64,000 nt of DNA from contig CM046850.1 in the NCBI GenBank assembly GCA_025618425.1, positions 10,750,768 to 10,814,767 on the forward strand, read 5' to 3'. The translations under genes were made by a program, and so were the position numbers. Under the pieces are notes generated by a model. That model saw only the letters and a list, made by a program, of their open reading frames with translations. It was not told where the DNA came from and ran no database searches. Below, piece by piece: positions 1 to 12,133 of the stretch (positions are counted from its first letter, which is position 1; the number at the start of each line of letters is the position of its first letter). Origin of the DNA: Heliocidaris tuberculata (lineage: Eukaryota; Echinodermata; Echinoidea; Camarodonta; Echinometridae).

Positions 1-816
1 TGCTAAAGAGTTGCAGTAGGGCAAACAACCTTGATAGTGCCAATCAAGAGTTTGAACCACTCGACTATAACACCTCTATGAAAACATATAATCACAACTT
101 TGCATCATTAACCCAAGCTGGTTTGGAGCTGACATCTCTTAAAGATAAAGTAGAGTTCTGGTCACGCAATTATATCGTGAAAGAAACTGTCTCAAAGGAA
201 TTGGGAAAGGTTGACCATGTCTACATAAGAATTGTCTTATACTGTGTTGTTTTGGAATCATCAAAATAGATAAGAAATTGACCTAATCTCGCTGAAAAGC
301 ATATGTACTTCGCACAGAAATGGGTATATGGGACTACACACACAAGTGGCATGAATGTTTGGCCCTAACATTTCAGCTATTTCTAGTCATATTTCGAATA
401 TAAGAGCATTTGAAGAGCAATCCTTTTCAGGGGATGTCTCTACTATGATGTTCTTCCAAACAGATATGAAAGGAATGAGAAAGCTCACAAATTATTTTTC
501 ACCTTTCCCAGAACTCAAGATTCCCTTTAAGCATAATTACAAGGTTTTTTCCCCCTACCTCTTGTAATAGATTTCTGTTTTGTATGTGTTTCTTTTCCTA
601 AAGACTTGCATACCGTTATTGGTGAAATCAACTTAAAGGAAGGTAAAGGCAATCCATTTGAAAAATCTTGTTTTATTTCAAAACTTCATAAGATGGAATG
701 GCAGATTTTTGTCTCATTAACTATTGAGTTAAAATAGCACATATCCTTGCTAGTGACACTGGGTTTTCCAAGTCAGCAATGTCAGAGACTAGCCCAAACT
801 TACTACACTATTCATC
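1..816. other. AT-rich flank with no recognisable gene
   Basis: I see no convincing exon on either strand here. Read on the - strand it is the 3' flank of the small gene at 817-2977. A - strand AATAAA lies at 672-677, about 140 bases past that gene's possible stop codon, and could be its polyadenylation signal. The open frames in this stretch are short and of random composition. Confidence 0.5.
672..677 (-). terminator. Possible polyadenylation signal
   Basis: An AATAAA hexamer on the - strand about 140 bases after the stop of the small gene ending at 817. The position fits a short 3' UTR. It applies only if that gene ends in the exon at 905-817 and does not splice on. Confidence 0.3.
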
Positions 817-2977
817 CTACCTGGCTTTCTCTTCTTCTTCATCTTGTTCTGCTTTTATCTCATTCTCCTCCAGGTCTTGGGTATCTTCATCTTTACTCTC
901 ATCAGCTGTCAAGTGGAGAGAATTTCAAAAAGGTTACATCACAGACAAAACTTCTCGTCAGAAAAATGTTTACCCTTGAATCAAACTGAAAGAAATATGG
1001 CCTTGTCGATTCCCAGGGAGGAGGTTTGGGAGGGCCAAAGCAATTTTGCAGTTGAAAGTATGCATTGATATATTTATTACCCTTGTTGGGGAGAATTTGC
1101 ATTTTATGGCAATGTTTTTTAGTGTTTTGTTGGGTGTGGTTTACCACGCCAGGTGAGACCGAGACTTTAAGCATGTATTGATTACCTGTTTTACAAGCGT
1201 CCCGAAGCTGAGCAGCTGCTTGTCTTTTCTTCTTCCGTTTCTCTTTCCTCACTTGGGCCCTGAAATATTTTCTCCTGTAAAAAAAACAGTAATTAAAGTA
1301 AGTACTGTTAACTCTGCATAAGTTGACCTTCCATAAGTCGAATAATCGCCTTAGTCAAAGCAATTTTTCAGAACAGAATGAGTAAAACATGTGTTTTTTA
1401 CCTCTTCTAAGTCAAATTTCGTCTAAGTCAAACAGATTTCTGTGGTCCCAAGAGATTCGACTTAGGCAGAGTTACCTGTATAAAGCTCATTTTAGATCAA
1501 TGACTTGCTTGTATGAGAATGATATGTTCAGAAAGATTAAAGTGGCATAAAACTGGTAGAGCTTGAACTGCGCCATCTTGCAGTGATTGCTAAATTAAGA
1601 TTATACTTTGAAAATTAATTGCATTTTATTTTGAATTTTGACAAACAGCTTGTTTGGATAATAGGCACATTTTGTATTTCAAACTATTATTTTTTACTTC
1701 GCAAATGTGGAAAATTGTCTACAGGTACATTGTAAGCTTTTACAAAAGGGCATGATGGGAAAATGAGAGGCACAGACACTTTTCAAATCCTGTTAAAAGA
1801 TGGCGCCATTTACTGTCACTTTAAATCATCCTTCATATCTATTTAAATTGATAGACAATAGGCAAGTCCAAGCTACATGTATTTTGTGTCCCATATGTTA
1901 CTAACCATATCTAAAACTATAGTATCTAAGTACTGTATCAAGCTGATAGCCCTACTAGAGCTTGAATCAGACAAAATAATCAAGTAAAATGATATTTTTT
2001 CATCTCAATTCATGTCTATGATTCGATACTACAATTCTGTAGTTACACTAAATAACAAATGGGACATACCTCGGACTTTCCCCAACATATTTCCTTCAAG
2101 GCTCATTTTCAATGCTTTTGGTGATTTGAAAAAATGTTCATATTTTGTCAGAACAGACAAAAACTATAAATGAAAGTCTTCAGAATATTTTTTTTTTCTT
2201 CTGGGTGTGTAAATTTAAAAAAAAATGTTTAAATACATGTAGTGAAGATTTCTTTTATTAAACATTTTTCATGACATTACCTTTCATCATAATTGACAGT
2301 TTTTAATAATTTACAACTGAATTAGTTCACACACTTCCAGCCATGTATGAACAATGCAAGGGAACTTCTGTGTAGTAAAACTTTTAGAGATCACAGAAAT
2401 AATGAATAAAACTGACCCATTCCCAATGTTTCCCCCTAAAAAAATGTCTTTCCTCTTTATCTCTAGAACTCTTTTTGCTCTTCCCTGTATCTTCTCTTTC
2501 TTGTCCCTTTCTTACAATTCTAATATGCATATAACTTTGCATTCCTTATTCTTTAAAGCACATTATTTATTGTGCCATATAATTGCATATCATATATTCC
2601 TTATTTGATACATAATTTTTCAAACGTTCACTAAAAAGTTTAAGCTATTTGAATAATGCTCACTGTATATTAGTTGTGAAAAAAAAAGCAACAATGTGAC
2701 TTATATGTATTGACCAGTCTCCTTACAGTTTTTGTAAGGCTTACCAATGTACCAAAATAAACAATTTGAAATGAACTATAAATTCACAAGCTTTTATTTT
2801 GCCGAACCAGTCTGCATAACTCTGCAAAAATGATCACACAACTGAAGAATAATGCAAAAGAGCACCGAGACCGAAAACTACACAAATCATTAACTTACGG
2901 TAAATGCCCAGCAGTGACAACGGTAGCCATCTTGTTTGCCTGGTTGACTACAGCTCACAAACCCATCAACAGAGGTC
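817..2977 (-). CDS. Small unrecognised spliced gene, basic then acidic protein
   Basis: I do not recognise the family. Three - strand exons join in phase. Exon 2977-2899 has acceptor AAAG, start codon ATG at 2930-2928 and donor GTAAGT. Exon 1274-1186 has acceptor TTTACAG and donor GTAATC. Exon 905-817 has acceptor TTGACAG and reaches stop TAG at 819-817. The 69-residue product begins MATVVTAGHLP, has a strongly basic block at about residues 11-31 rich in K and R, and ends in an acidic D/E-rich block at about 41-69. It has no signal peptide or membrane span. Such charge-split proteins are often nuclear or nucleolar, but that is inference only. An alternative donor GTAGGA starts two bases before the stop codon (820-815 on the - strand), so the frame could instead splice on and leave the window. 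The acceptor before the ATG exon implies an upstream 5' untranslated exon. Phase agreement across two introns argues for a real gene. Confidence 0.55.
1303..1480. mobile_element. Short TA-flanked inverted-repeat element in an intron
   Basis: The ends are imperfect inverted repeats (left TACTGTTAACTCTGCATAAG; right end in reverse TACAGGTAACTCTGCCTAAG) and the edges are TA. The interior repeats the theme 'taagtcgaa'. Length is about 178 bp with no coding capacity. This matches non-autonomous Tc1/mariner-type elements. It lies in the intron of the small - strand gene, 29 bases from an exon. Confidence 0.6.
1481..2898. other. Intron of the small - strand gene
   Basis: AT-rich sequence between the exons at 1186-1274 and 2899-2977. 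I see no exon, RNA gene or clear repeat boundary beyond the element at 1303-1480 and a few A/T runs. Confidence 0.5.
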
Positions 2978-3348
2978 CTTTAGGAAGGAAAAATAAACAC
3001 AATATATAATTATAAAGCACATCGTTGTATGTTTTCCGTCTTCAAGGAAAATAACTTTGATTCATTATTTTAATATCGTTAGCGGGAGATTTTTAATGCA
3101 TCCGGTAACAATATTTTTATCAGCATCGTTAGAGAACGATATGCTTCGTCGTGAGAAGCTATAGAAATTGTACTTTATCAGAGCAGATCACAATACGTTT
3201 TCAGTCCTTTAATTATGAACACTAATTTTCAAACATCATTTAAGATATGATCAAAGAGCATGCATCTGATAAATTATTTTACCAGCGTCAGGATGATATG
3301 CATCGAGGTCCTTTTTTAATTCATATCGCTCACGATGATTATAATTTT

Positions 3349-3582
3349 ACTGATTATATTGGTGTTCTTACCTCTTTAACTAAGAGGTCGTGACCACCCC
3401 CAAAATTGACACAGCCCCACATAGTGATGGTTCCGTGAGTTGGCTAACTCTGCACTACATGTAGGGCGAACTTGGCACTGCAAGGTGACTCACTCACGGA
3501 ACCATCACTATGTGAGGCTGTGTCAATTTTGGCAGTGGTCACGACCTTTAAGTTGAAGAGGTAAGAACACCAATATAATCAG
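3349..3582. repeat. Fold-back repeat, arms about 90 bp
   Basis: The left arm (3349-3445) starts 'ctgattatattggtg' and contains 'gtgatggttccgtgagt'. The right arm (3484-3582) is its near-perfect reverse complement, ending 'caatataatcag'. The loop is about 40 bp. It is a MITE-like palindrome with no reading frame. A relic of one arm recurs at about 5565-5650. Confidence 0.75.
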
Positions 3583-3589
3583 CAAAATT

Positions 3590-3835
3590 TTGAAAAAATA
3601 CTTCCTTCTACATTTTAGGTTGATAGAATATCTAATATCATGCCAGATTCTTCAATAGAATCTTTATCATCTTGATCAAGTGAAATTTTCGGGCTGTTTT
3701 TGGCCGGCGATCTTGCTCCTTTCCAGCACACATATGGGCAAAATATCACACACTTGCTAGTATGAGAGGCAGCTCATCGCGGTATGAAGGTACAAATTGC
3801 GAGGTTATCTTCAATAATCATGATAACCTTGCATA
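3590..3835. repeat. Direct repeat shared with 5665-5925
   Basis: Both copies carry 'catgccagat', 'ttcatcttgatcaagtgaa'-like text, 'ggctgtttttgg' and 'tatcacacacttgct' in the same order, with small differences. They are two copies of one dispersed repeat about 2.07 kb apart. Neither has coding capacity. Confidence 0.6.
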
Positions 3836-5060
3836 TATGTGTGAGTGGAGGTGACCATGTTTCAAATTGAAGTCCACGCTACACACCGTTTTTGGTAGAC
3901 CGAAAAATCAGTCTATTTTGTTCGGGCCTTCGGGGATATGCTCCGCTGAGACTACGTCTGGCTTCGCCGAATCCCTCTCCTTTATAGGCCTAAGTCTGCC
4001 CCAGCCACTCCCGTTGGGGTCCATCACTGTGTGCTTCCCTATGGTGCTACAAATATTCAGCTCATCGCGTAGGAGCTATACACTCTTGTGCATTCATTTT
4101 GCTTTGGCCAAAGTTCAATGAAAATATCACAAATACCACATCACATAAGATCACCAACTCTACTCATACTTACATGAAAATAAAAAAACTTGCAATAGGA
4201 GTGATAATTTGTACGTTTTCAATATTTCTTTGGCAAAAATAATGCGATAGAATACGTTATAAATCATTTCTCAGTGCTGGTCTCTCGAAGCCAGAGTGCC
4301 AATCACCATTGCGCACGTGCAGTATAGTAGTGCAGGCTTCAACATGGGGGAAAAAATCGTTCGCTATTGTTTGCGATAATATTCTCGCCCTTTTTTCATC
4401 GGATAATATTCAAATCGTAAAATTCATCTTCCTTCACGCAAGTTTATGATTCTTTATTGCAGTTTGAGTAAAGTATGTGAGATTATCTTACGTGGTATTT
4501 GTGATATTTTACCGAAATATGGTGAAACAACAAATCTATCAGCTTTGACTGCATTTGAGTGCAGAGCTCCGCAGCTGAGCAGCTTCGATTCACTTGCGAT
4601 AACCCCGTTGAAAACATGTCAGTACTGGGCTAATTTCCTGTAAAATTGGGATTATTTCAAAAATCAGGTGAGCAAACTATATTTAGATCTAGTATATGTT
4701 TCTTTTACTATAAGTTGATTTTTGTCGATATACGACTCTAAACAAGTCGTAAACGGTTGGGGTGAGGAACCTAACCCGTACGTCCATAGGGACAGTGGTT
4801 AAGCTCACTCGATGCCTACTCAACTACGTCTGTACTTATAACTCCTCCAAACAGACGGATTTTTCTGTCGTTTTTGGTAGCCTTAATTTCATATTTTGTA
4901 GTTTGTACAAAAAACGGTGTGACAAGACAATACGCCAGACGCACGTTTCTTGATAGAATATCCGTATTGTGATACACACTATCACTATCAGAATACAGCA
5001 CGTGCGTCTGGTCCCCTATTCTCCATGTTCTCCGGGTTTGCCTAAACTTATATTAATGTA
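3836..5060. other. Non-coding stretch, no gene recognised
   Basis: I found no exon with paired splice sites and no complete element. Short open frames occur by chance. The text around 4260-4330 and 4740-5010 looks like further repeat debris. Confidence 0.4.
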
Positions 5061-5066
5061 AAGGGG

Positions 5067-7210
5067 TGAAATTCAACACAAGTATTTGCGATCAATTCAA
5101 CTCTCTGCCCTCTGCTCTGGGCTACCTCGCCGCGATTTTCCGCCAAGGCCCAGTTCGCCCTAGGCCTAGTGCCATGTTAGCCCGGATCCACTCACACTCA
5201 CAGTCAGTCACACATATGCGAGCTAGGTTATTGTATTTGGATCCGGGCTAACTCGGCACTAGGGTGAACTCGGCCTTGGCGGAAAATCGCGGCCGAGTGA
5301 GCCCAGAGAGTTGAATTGATTGCAAACATTTGTGTTGAATTTCGCATTAATTACACATTTCAAAACACTTAAATTCAAAATCATTTGATATCAATGTGTA
5401 AAATGATTAGCAAAGAAGTAATTTTGAAAATTTCAAGAAGCACTCATAGGCCCTTGCCTATGTGGGACTGTGTCCAACATTCACTGTTGCAGCAGACAAA
5501 AACAAACAAAATTGCTCTAAGCAAGATTTAATTTTCTTAAATTTGCTGGATTACCTGATTCAGCACTCATGGGACCATCACTATATGGGCCTGTGTCAAT
5601 TTTCTGCCTGTCACGACCTCTAAGTTGAAGAGGTAAAAACACCAAAATAATTGGTAAATTTTGAGAAAATACTGCCTTCTACATTTTAGAATGATAGAAT
5701 ATGTAATTTCATGCCAGATCCTTCGATAGGATCTTTATCATCTTGATCAAGTGAAATTTTCAGGCTGTTTTTGGTCGGTGATCTTGCTCCTCTGCCGCAC
5801 AGTGCGCACACATATATGTGCAAGATATCACACACTTGCTATGGGAGGCAATTGCTCACGGTATGAAGGTACAGAGTGCGAGGTTATCGAGGTTATCTCC
5901 AATAACCTCGCATAAGTGTGAGTGCTGATTCAGGGACTCTTCAACTCTTACTGTGCCACACATTTGGGGATTCAGAATTGAAAGTGAAATTTTAAATAAT
6001 TATTTTCCTCACATGTATGAATGATCTAGACTGGAAAAAGGCCTGCTGATACACACAAAACTCAAAAGCTATTGAAGCTTATTCACACGTAAAAGCTAGT
6101 CTGGAGTACAAGGTTATCTTCAGATAAGCTTGTACATGTATAACTGTGTCAAGAAGTAAAGTTATACAAAACATGAAATTTAAGGCTAAAAAGTGGTACG
6201 GTGCGTAGCAGGGACTTCAACTCTCTTGAAACATAGTCACCGCGTAGTGCCGAGTTCGCCTTAGTGCCGAGTTAGCCCGACCCCATTGTATTTGGGGTCG
6301 GGCTAACTCTTGAAACATAGTCACCGCGTAGTGCCGAGTTCGCCCTAGTGCCGAGTTAGCCCGACCCCATTGTATTTTTAGCCCACATCCTCGTTAGTTT
6401 ACTGTGGATCTATAATTATAAATACAAGGATGCGGGCTAACTCGGCACTAGGGCGAACTCGGCCTTGGTGGAAAATCGCCGCAGAGTGAGCCCAGAGAGT
6501 TAAAGTGATCGCAAACACTTGTGTTGAATTTCGCATTTATTTACACATTTCAAAACACTTAAATTCAAATTATTTGATATCAATGAGTAAAATGATTAGC
6601 CCGACCCCATTGTATTTGGGGTCGGGCTAACTCGGCACTAGGGCGAACTTGGCACTGCGCGGTGACTATGTTTCAAGAGTTGATGTCCACGCTACGCACC
6701 GTACCCTTTTATAGCCTTAAATTTCATGTTTTGCATAATTTTACTTCTTGAAATTGTCAACATTACTTCTTTGCAAATCATTTTACTCATTGATATCAAA
6801 TAATTTGAATTTAAGTGTTTTGAAATGTGTAAATAAATGCGAAATTCAACACAAGTGTTTGCGATCACTTTAACTCTCTGGGCTCACTCCGCGGCAATTT
6901 TTCGCCAAGGCCGAGTTCGCCCTAGTGCCGAGTTAGCCCGCATCCTCGTTAGTTAGTTACTGTGGATCTATAATTATAAATACAAGGATGCGGGCTAACT
7001 CGGCACTAGGGCGAACTCGGCCTTGGCGGAAAATCGCCGCAGAGTGAGCCCAGAGAGTTAATTAAAGTGATCGCAAACACTTGTGTTGAATTTCGCATTT
7101 ATTTACACATTTCAAAACACTTAAATTCAAATTATTTGATATAAATGAGTAAAATGGTTAGGCAGATTAGCAAAGAACTAGAAGTAATGTTGACAATTTC
7201 AACAGTACCG
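5067..7210. repeat. Cluster of large nested palindromes with a shared motif
   Basis: At least three hairpin structures lie head to tail: about 5067-5350, 6270-6560 and 6740-7150. Each arm repeats the theme 'gccgagttcgccctagtgcc' plus 'gagttagcccg' and its reverse complement, followed by a conserved outer part containing 'ttgtgttgaatttcgcatt' and 'caaaacacttaaattc'. The region looks like repeated insertion or duplication of one fold-back family into itself. There is no coding frame. Confidence 0.7.
5665..5925. repeat. Second copy of the 3590-3835 repeat
   Basis: Collinear with 3590-3835, including 'ttgatcaagtgaaattttc' and 'ggtatgaaggtaca'. It ends near a short tandem 'cgaggttat' duplication at about 5879-5897. 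Confidence 0.6.
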
Positions 7211-7216
7211 GTATAG

Positions 7217-8890
7217 GTAACACCCACTTATACATGTACAAGCTTATCTGAATGGGTAACACCTAGCTATACGAGCTCTGTGGCTTATCAATCTGGTACT
7301 GGCCACAGAGCTATACAGCCCATGCCTATAGTCCCTATACTGTGCGTGGAGGAGGATATCAACCAAAAAATCTAGATCTAAATATCACCATTTCCCACAT
7401 ACTGTGAGCCATGCAAACCACCCTCGGAGTTTGCTAAAGGGGTTACCTTCCAATCCAGGATCAACTAAGATTGTAAAAATCGAATGAATAAAAAAGAAAA
7501 AAAGCCACAAAATCGGCAGGTGTGATCGGGTTTTTTTTACCTTTCATGTGTAACTTGTATATATGGGACTACACCAATCTTACCTTGCATGTGTAGTCCC
7601 ATATATACAAGTTACAAGTGCAAGGTAAAAAAACCCGATCACACCTGCTGATTTTTGTGTTTTTTTTTCTTTTTTATTCATTCGATTTTTACAATCTTAG
7701 GTGATCCTGGAAGGTAACCCCTTTAGCAAACTCTGAGGGTGGTTTGCATGGCTCACAGTATGTGGGAAATGGTGATACTTAGTAGGGTGTCTGGAGGATT
7801 TTTCTATCTCAGAAACTACACATTCAAATGATTTGATTTTTTCAGATCTTGTTGAAAAAACTGTAAAAAATACATGTACCAAATTTTATGTCAATCCATG
7901 CATTATTATTCAGTAATGCTCAAATGAATTCTTGTAAATTTTCAGCTTTTTTCCCCCCATAGACGTGTACAAATGAAATGGCACAAAAACGTGCTGCTGA
8001 AACACTGGCAGTGCGCACACACAGTGTGTGTAGTTGTGTGTAAATTTGCATAGGGCCCAGTGGGGCAGTAGGGGGAGGGCATTTTCAAATTGATATAGCA
8101 ACATGATCTCATATTAGTTTCTCTAAAATTCCTGCAGAATCAAATTTGGAACATTCCAAATTACTTAAGTTCTTATGGACAAGTTTATAGCTCAACAACT
8201 TGCCGAGATGTCACTTTAAACATATCCCTTTTCAGTTTTCCTTTATGAAGGAATTAAGCATACAACTTGTCCTTAACACCAAAAGATAGGAAATATAATT
8301 TCCTATCATATGATACCAAATTTATTTCAAACTGCCAATGGGATCACATTTTTTTGTTAGTTCGAAAAAACCCTTACGCTGAAAAACTGTGCGCCATATT
8401 TTGTGCTGATTCAGCATAAAAACAGCTGACAGTATTTGGCCAACCTTCAGACACCCTATACTTAGATCTAGAACCCCTAGATCATGTAGATCTAGATTTT
8501 TTGGTTGATATCCTCCTCCACACACAGTATAGGCCACTCATGGGCCACTCATGGGCCCTTGCCTATGTGGGACTGTGTCCAACATTCACGGTTGCAGCAG
8601 TCAAAAACAGACAACAAAATTGCTCTAAGCAAGATTTAATTTTCTTAAATTTGCTAATTACCTGATTCACGGACTCTTCAACTCTTACTGTGCCACAAAT
8701 TAGGGGATTCAGAATTGAAAGTGAAAATTTAAATTATTATTTTCCTCTCCTGTATGAATGATCTACCCTGGAAAAAGGCCTGCTGATACACACAAAAGCT
8801 ATTGAAGCCTATTCACCCATAAAAGCTAGTCTGGAGTACAAGGTTATCTTCAGATAAGCTTGTACATGTATAAGTGAGTATAGGCATGGG
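7217..8890. repeat. Large inverted repeat enclosing a smaller palindrome
   Basis: The outer arms match in reverse. 'acttatacatgtacaagctt' near 7229 pairs with text near 8855-8872. 'gtggaggaggatatcaacc' near 7347 pairs with 'ggttgatatcctcctccac' near 8503. 'catgcctata' near 7323 pairs with 'tataggcatg' near 8880. Inside lies the palindrome 7384-7777. The right part (8560-8870) also repeats text from 5455-6150 in direct orientation. This is nested repeat debris with no gene. Confidence 0.65.
7384..7777. repeat. Near-perfect palindrome, arms about 190 bp
   Basis: The left arm starts 'atcaccatttcccacatact' and the right arm ends with its reverse complement. The centre near 7575-7585 is nearly without a loop ('gggactacac...gtgtagtccc'). 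The arms differ at only a few bases, so the hairpin is young or maintained. It is a typical fold-back element body and has no reading frame. Confidence 0.8.
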
Positions 8891-9600
8891 CTGTATGGTG
8901 GTTGATCCAGTGTCCGAACACTTTTTAGAAAATCAACGATAGAAAATTAAATATCAAACGAATATCTTTCAAACTTACATAATGAATGCTCAAAGTCCTA
9001 CAGAAAAAGAAGTTGATGGAATTTAAAAAAGACAACCTAGATTTAATACGATATTCCCTTCCGAGTGAACCCCTTCCCAACAACGCGGCGTTTTGGTCCC
9101 TTGAAAAAGGTACCGTAATTCCGAACGTGTGAAACCTATGGGAAAAAGACACACGTTTGTATCAATAGTGTGGTTTTCATACGCGTAATCCCAAGCGTAT
9201 GAAAACCCATTTTAGGCGCTTGACTTTACACGACGTACGGTAATACAATCTGTTCGGAATTATAATCCTTGACTATATAGCTCTGTGGCCATAGCTAGGT
9301 CATGTAGGTATACACCATAAACACACATCACACATGACACATGGTCGTTGTTGGAACTTTAGTCTAGATACGAGTGAAATATGACCCATTCTATAGATCT
9401 AGGTCTTCTCACTTTTAGGATATATCATGAAGAACAGAACATCCTCCTAAATTACATGGGATTATAAGACAAAGCATCAAAATTCATATTTACCGACTAT
9501 CTACCATTACTTCCACATTTCATCCCCTTTTTCGTGTTCGAGTTTTACTTCGCAAGTACAATGTATGGAATGCAATTGGATACGTTAGATGTGTATGGAA
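8891..9600. other. Non-coding stretch with a small repeat relic
   Basis: No gene seen. The segment 9100-9265 carries 'gtaattccgaac' and 'ttcggaattataa' in opposite orientation, matching the theme of the repeat at 30150-30490, so it is probably a decayed short inverted-repeat element. Confidence 0.4.
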
Positions 9601-9976
9601 TGCCAATTGGGTTTGTCACTCAAATTACTGTTTATGAGGGGGGGGGGGGGGGGGAATCCGCTATTAAATAAAACAATAGGCCTAATCGTGAAATCTGTCT
9701 CCTCTCTTCCCGCGTGTGCGCTCGCATTGTGTACAAAGTCTATGGAAGTGGAATGCTGTCACGTCACCAGCACTGACGAAATAAACGGCAGTGAATGGAC
9801 CGGTGACAGATTTCACGATGATGCCAAACTGGCGGCCTATCGGTAAAGTTTTGTTGCATGACAATATCCATTTTTTAAATTGCTTTATATATTTTTCTCA
9901 TTAAGCAAAGACAATAGAATGAATTATTATTATTATTCTACAACACGGTGTGTCGGAGCTATCATAAGCCAGTCAT

Positions 9977-10107
9977 GTGTGCCAGGGGCGTAGATAGCGG
10001 GGGGGGGGGGGGATGGGGGTATGCATTCCCCAACTTTTCAGGTGGGGGGGATGGTGTGTACAAACATCCCCCCATGCAGGTTTCACCCCACCCCCCCCCC
10101 CCAAAAA

Positions 10108-10139
<32 letters not shown>

Positions 10140-10180
10140 ACAAAAACAAAAACCCCCCAAAATATGGTGGAAAATATACA
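9977..10180. mobile_element. Truncated G-run element (hAT-like left end)
   Basis: The left end CAGGGGCGTAGATAGCGG resembles the ends of the intact hAT-like elements in this window and is followed by the usual G-run. After a C-run and (CAAAA)n the right end cannot be found, so the element is probably broken. Confidence 0.45.
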
Positions 10181-10261
10181 TTTCTATTATATGTTGTAGA
10201 TAAATATAATTTGATATATTATATTTATTATTATTATTTGTATGAAGGGTTTTCAGGCGAC

Positions 10262-10395
10262 CAGAAAAATTGGCATATCTCATGGTTTGCGCAAAAGTTC
10301 CCGGATGACCGTGCAATTTTAAAACAATATCTCATGGTTTGTGTAAAAGTACCCGGATGACCGTGCAATATATCTCCATATCTCATGGTTTGGGT
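10262..10395. repeat. Tandem repeat, about 53-bp unit
   Basis: The theme 'atctcatggtttg', then 'aaaagt', then 'cccggatgaccgtgcaat' occurs twice in full and a third time in part, spaced about 53 bases. It is a non-coding minisatellite just before the LINE fragment. Confidence 0.65.
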
Positions 10396-10449
10396 GCGCG
10401 TGACGCGTAAAAAAGTGAATACGCGCTTAAATACGCAAAGGTTAAGACA

Positions 10450-11870
10450 ATGGATGCATGCGCGCAGCTGTGATATTTTCTTACAATAATAAGTTTAAGA
10501 GAGCTATTAATAAACAATATAATCAAGCAAAAAGAGCAATGTACAGTTTGATTATAAAATCAAGGCAACTGAGGTTGCCGTTGGATATTCAAGTTGAACT
10601 TTTCGACCGTCTTGTCGTGCCAATTCTTCTGTACGGAAGTGAAATTTGGGGACATGGAAATATTTCTCAGATAGAACTGTTGCAAACCCAGTTCTGTAAA
10701 CAGGTTTTACGACTACGGAAGAACACACACAATGGCATGGCTGTTGGAGAACTTGGAAGGATGGAAATGTCTTTAAATATTAAGGAACGAATGCTAAAGT
10801 TTTGGTTCCGAACTGTTAATGGTAAAGAGGCTAAATTAGCAAATACAGTTTGTAATATTTTGAAACTTTTACATGACAAAGCTATTTATTCTTCCCCATG
10901 GTTATTATATATTGAACGTAGTCTCCACGAGATTGGTATGTCTAATATATTTTATGACAACAGAAATGTTTCTTATTCATGGTTTAGTTCAGCGATTAGA
11001 TTGAGATTAAGAGATATTTATTCGCAAAATTGGAGAAGTAATATCCATGAAAGTACGTATTGCACTAATTATAGAATTTTTAAGAACAATGTTGGTCTTG
11101 AAAACTACCTTATCAAATTACCTTTTTCAAATAGAGTTCATTTGTCGAAATTTCGTTGCTCGAATCATAAACTTCCTGTTGAAACTGGTAGATATGTTAA
11201 TATTGCAAGAAAAGACAGAATTTGTACGTTGTGTAGGCAAAATAAGATTGGGGATGAATTTCATTATATTTTTGAATGCTCGGCAACAGATGCTATGAGA
11301 AAGAGATTTGTAAAACCGTGCTTCCGAAACAGACCAAGTTCATTGAAAATGGAGCAATTGTTTAATTCTAAAGATATGAAGGTTTTAACTAATCTAGCGA
11401 AATTCTGTCAGGGGATAATGTCCCTCCATGCTTAGATATTGTACAATATATAATATTCAAATATGTTTATACAATGTATATACTGATAGGTGCACCTACT
11501 ATATTTTGGGTTGTTTTGTTGTAGTTTAGCTTTGTTTCATTGCTTCTTACACTTTTATTTGATTAATTTTATACATGTACATTGTTTGTTATAGCCAGGC
11601 AATATTCTAGTTTCCATTACACCCACGTTACGGAATAAGTGTCTGTGCAAATCAGTGCATAATATTGTACGCTTGTTGTAGTTGTGTGTTTTTTTTTTTG
11701 TTTTTTTTTTGGTGTTTTTTTTCTACGCAGACATACTGTAAATATTGTATATATTTGTATATAGTTGTTCTTGTGTATACAAACTGATTGTGAATTATTG
11801 TTTCTCCAATACCCTGGAAGGGGTGACATGGGAAATAAAATCATTGTCATTGTCATTGTCATTGTCATTG
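10450..11870 (+). mobile_element. 5'-truncated LINE, C-terminal part of reverse transcriptase
   Basis: One open frame at 10458-11435 (325 residues) matches the end of a non-LTR retrotransposon polyprotein. The thumb region reads VVPILLYGSEIWG near residues 52-64, and near residues 257-274 a Cys/His cluster starts CTLC, with the later H in the segment DEFHYIFEC. The catalytic FADD-box part of the enzyme is missing, as expected for 5' truncation. A tail of about five TCATTG repeats at about 11842-11870, after 'ggaaataaaa', is the kind of short 3' repeat left by LINE retrotransposition. The uninterrupted frame suggests a fairly recent insertion. It cannot transpose by itself. Confidence 0.85.
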
Positions 11871-11997
11871 CAAAATGCTTGGGTAAGGACAAAAATGTTT
11901 TTCTACCTTTGTTTTATGTCGAAGTCAATACAAAAACATAAGGACATGTAATGGTGAAAATTGAGGAACTAGGTATCATACAATTAATAATAATAAT

Positions 11998-12133
11998 ATT
12001 GAATGGCTTTTCTTTCGTGGGACACAAGGATATATCGTACTCGCTTTGAAAATATTTCACTCGTCGTGCCGACTCGTGAAATATGCTCATAGCTCGTGCG
12101 ATATATTCTTGTATCCCACTCAAGGCCATTCAA
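11998..12133. mobile_element. Short palindromic element, family shared with 31738
   Basis: Inverted ends 'ttgaatggc' ... 'gccattcaa' enclose 'cgtgggacacaaggatatat' and its reverse partner 'atatattcttgtatcccac'. About 136 bp with no coding frame. A relative at 31738-31872 has the same design ('tttcgtgggatacaa' / 'ttgtatcccctcaaggcc'). Confidence 0.6.

Noticed and set aside
1..60. - strand text 'gtcgagtggttcaaac' resembling a tRNA-Ser D-arm
   Set aside because: No matching acceptor stem, anticodon arm or T-loop could be completed.
4270..4643. Possible first exon around 'aacatggggg' (4341)
   Set aside because: The frame stops after about ten codons and no donor with a matching downstream exon was found.
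10013..10360. Open frames of about 60-115 codons through G-runs and (CAAAA)n
   Set aside because: The protein is a translation of simple repeats (poly-Gly/Pro, KQNKNKNK) without domain or splice context.
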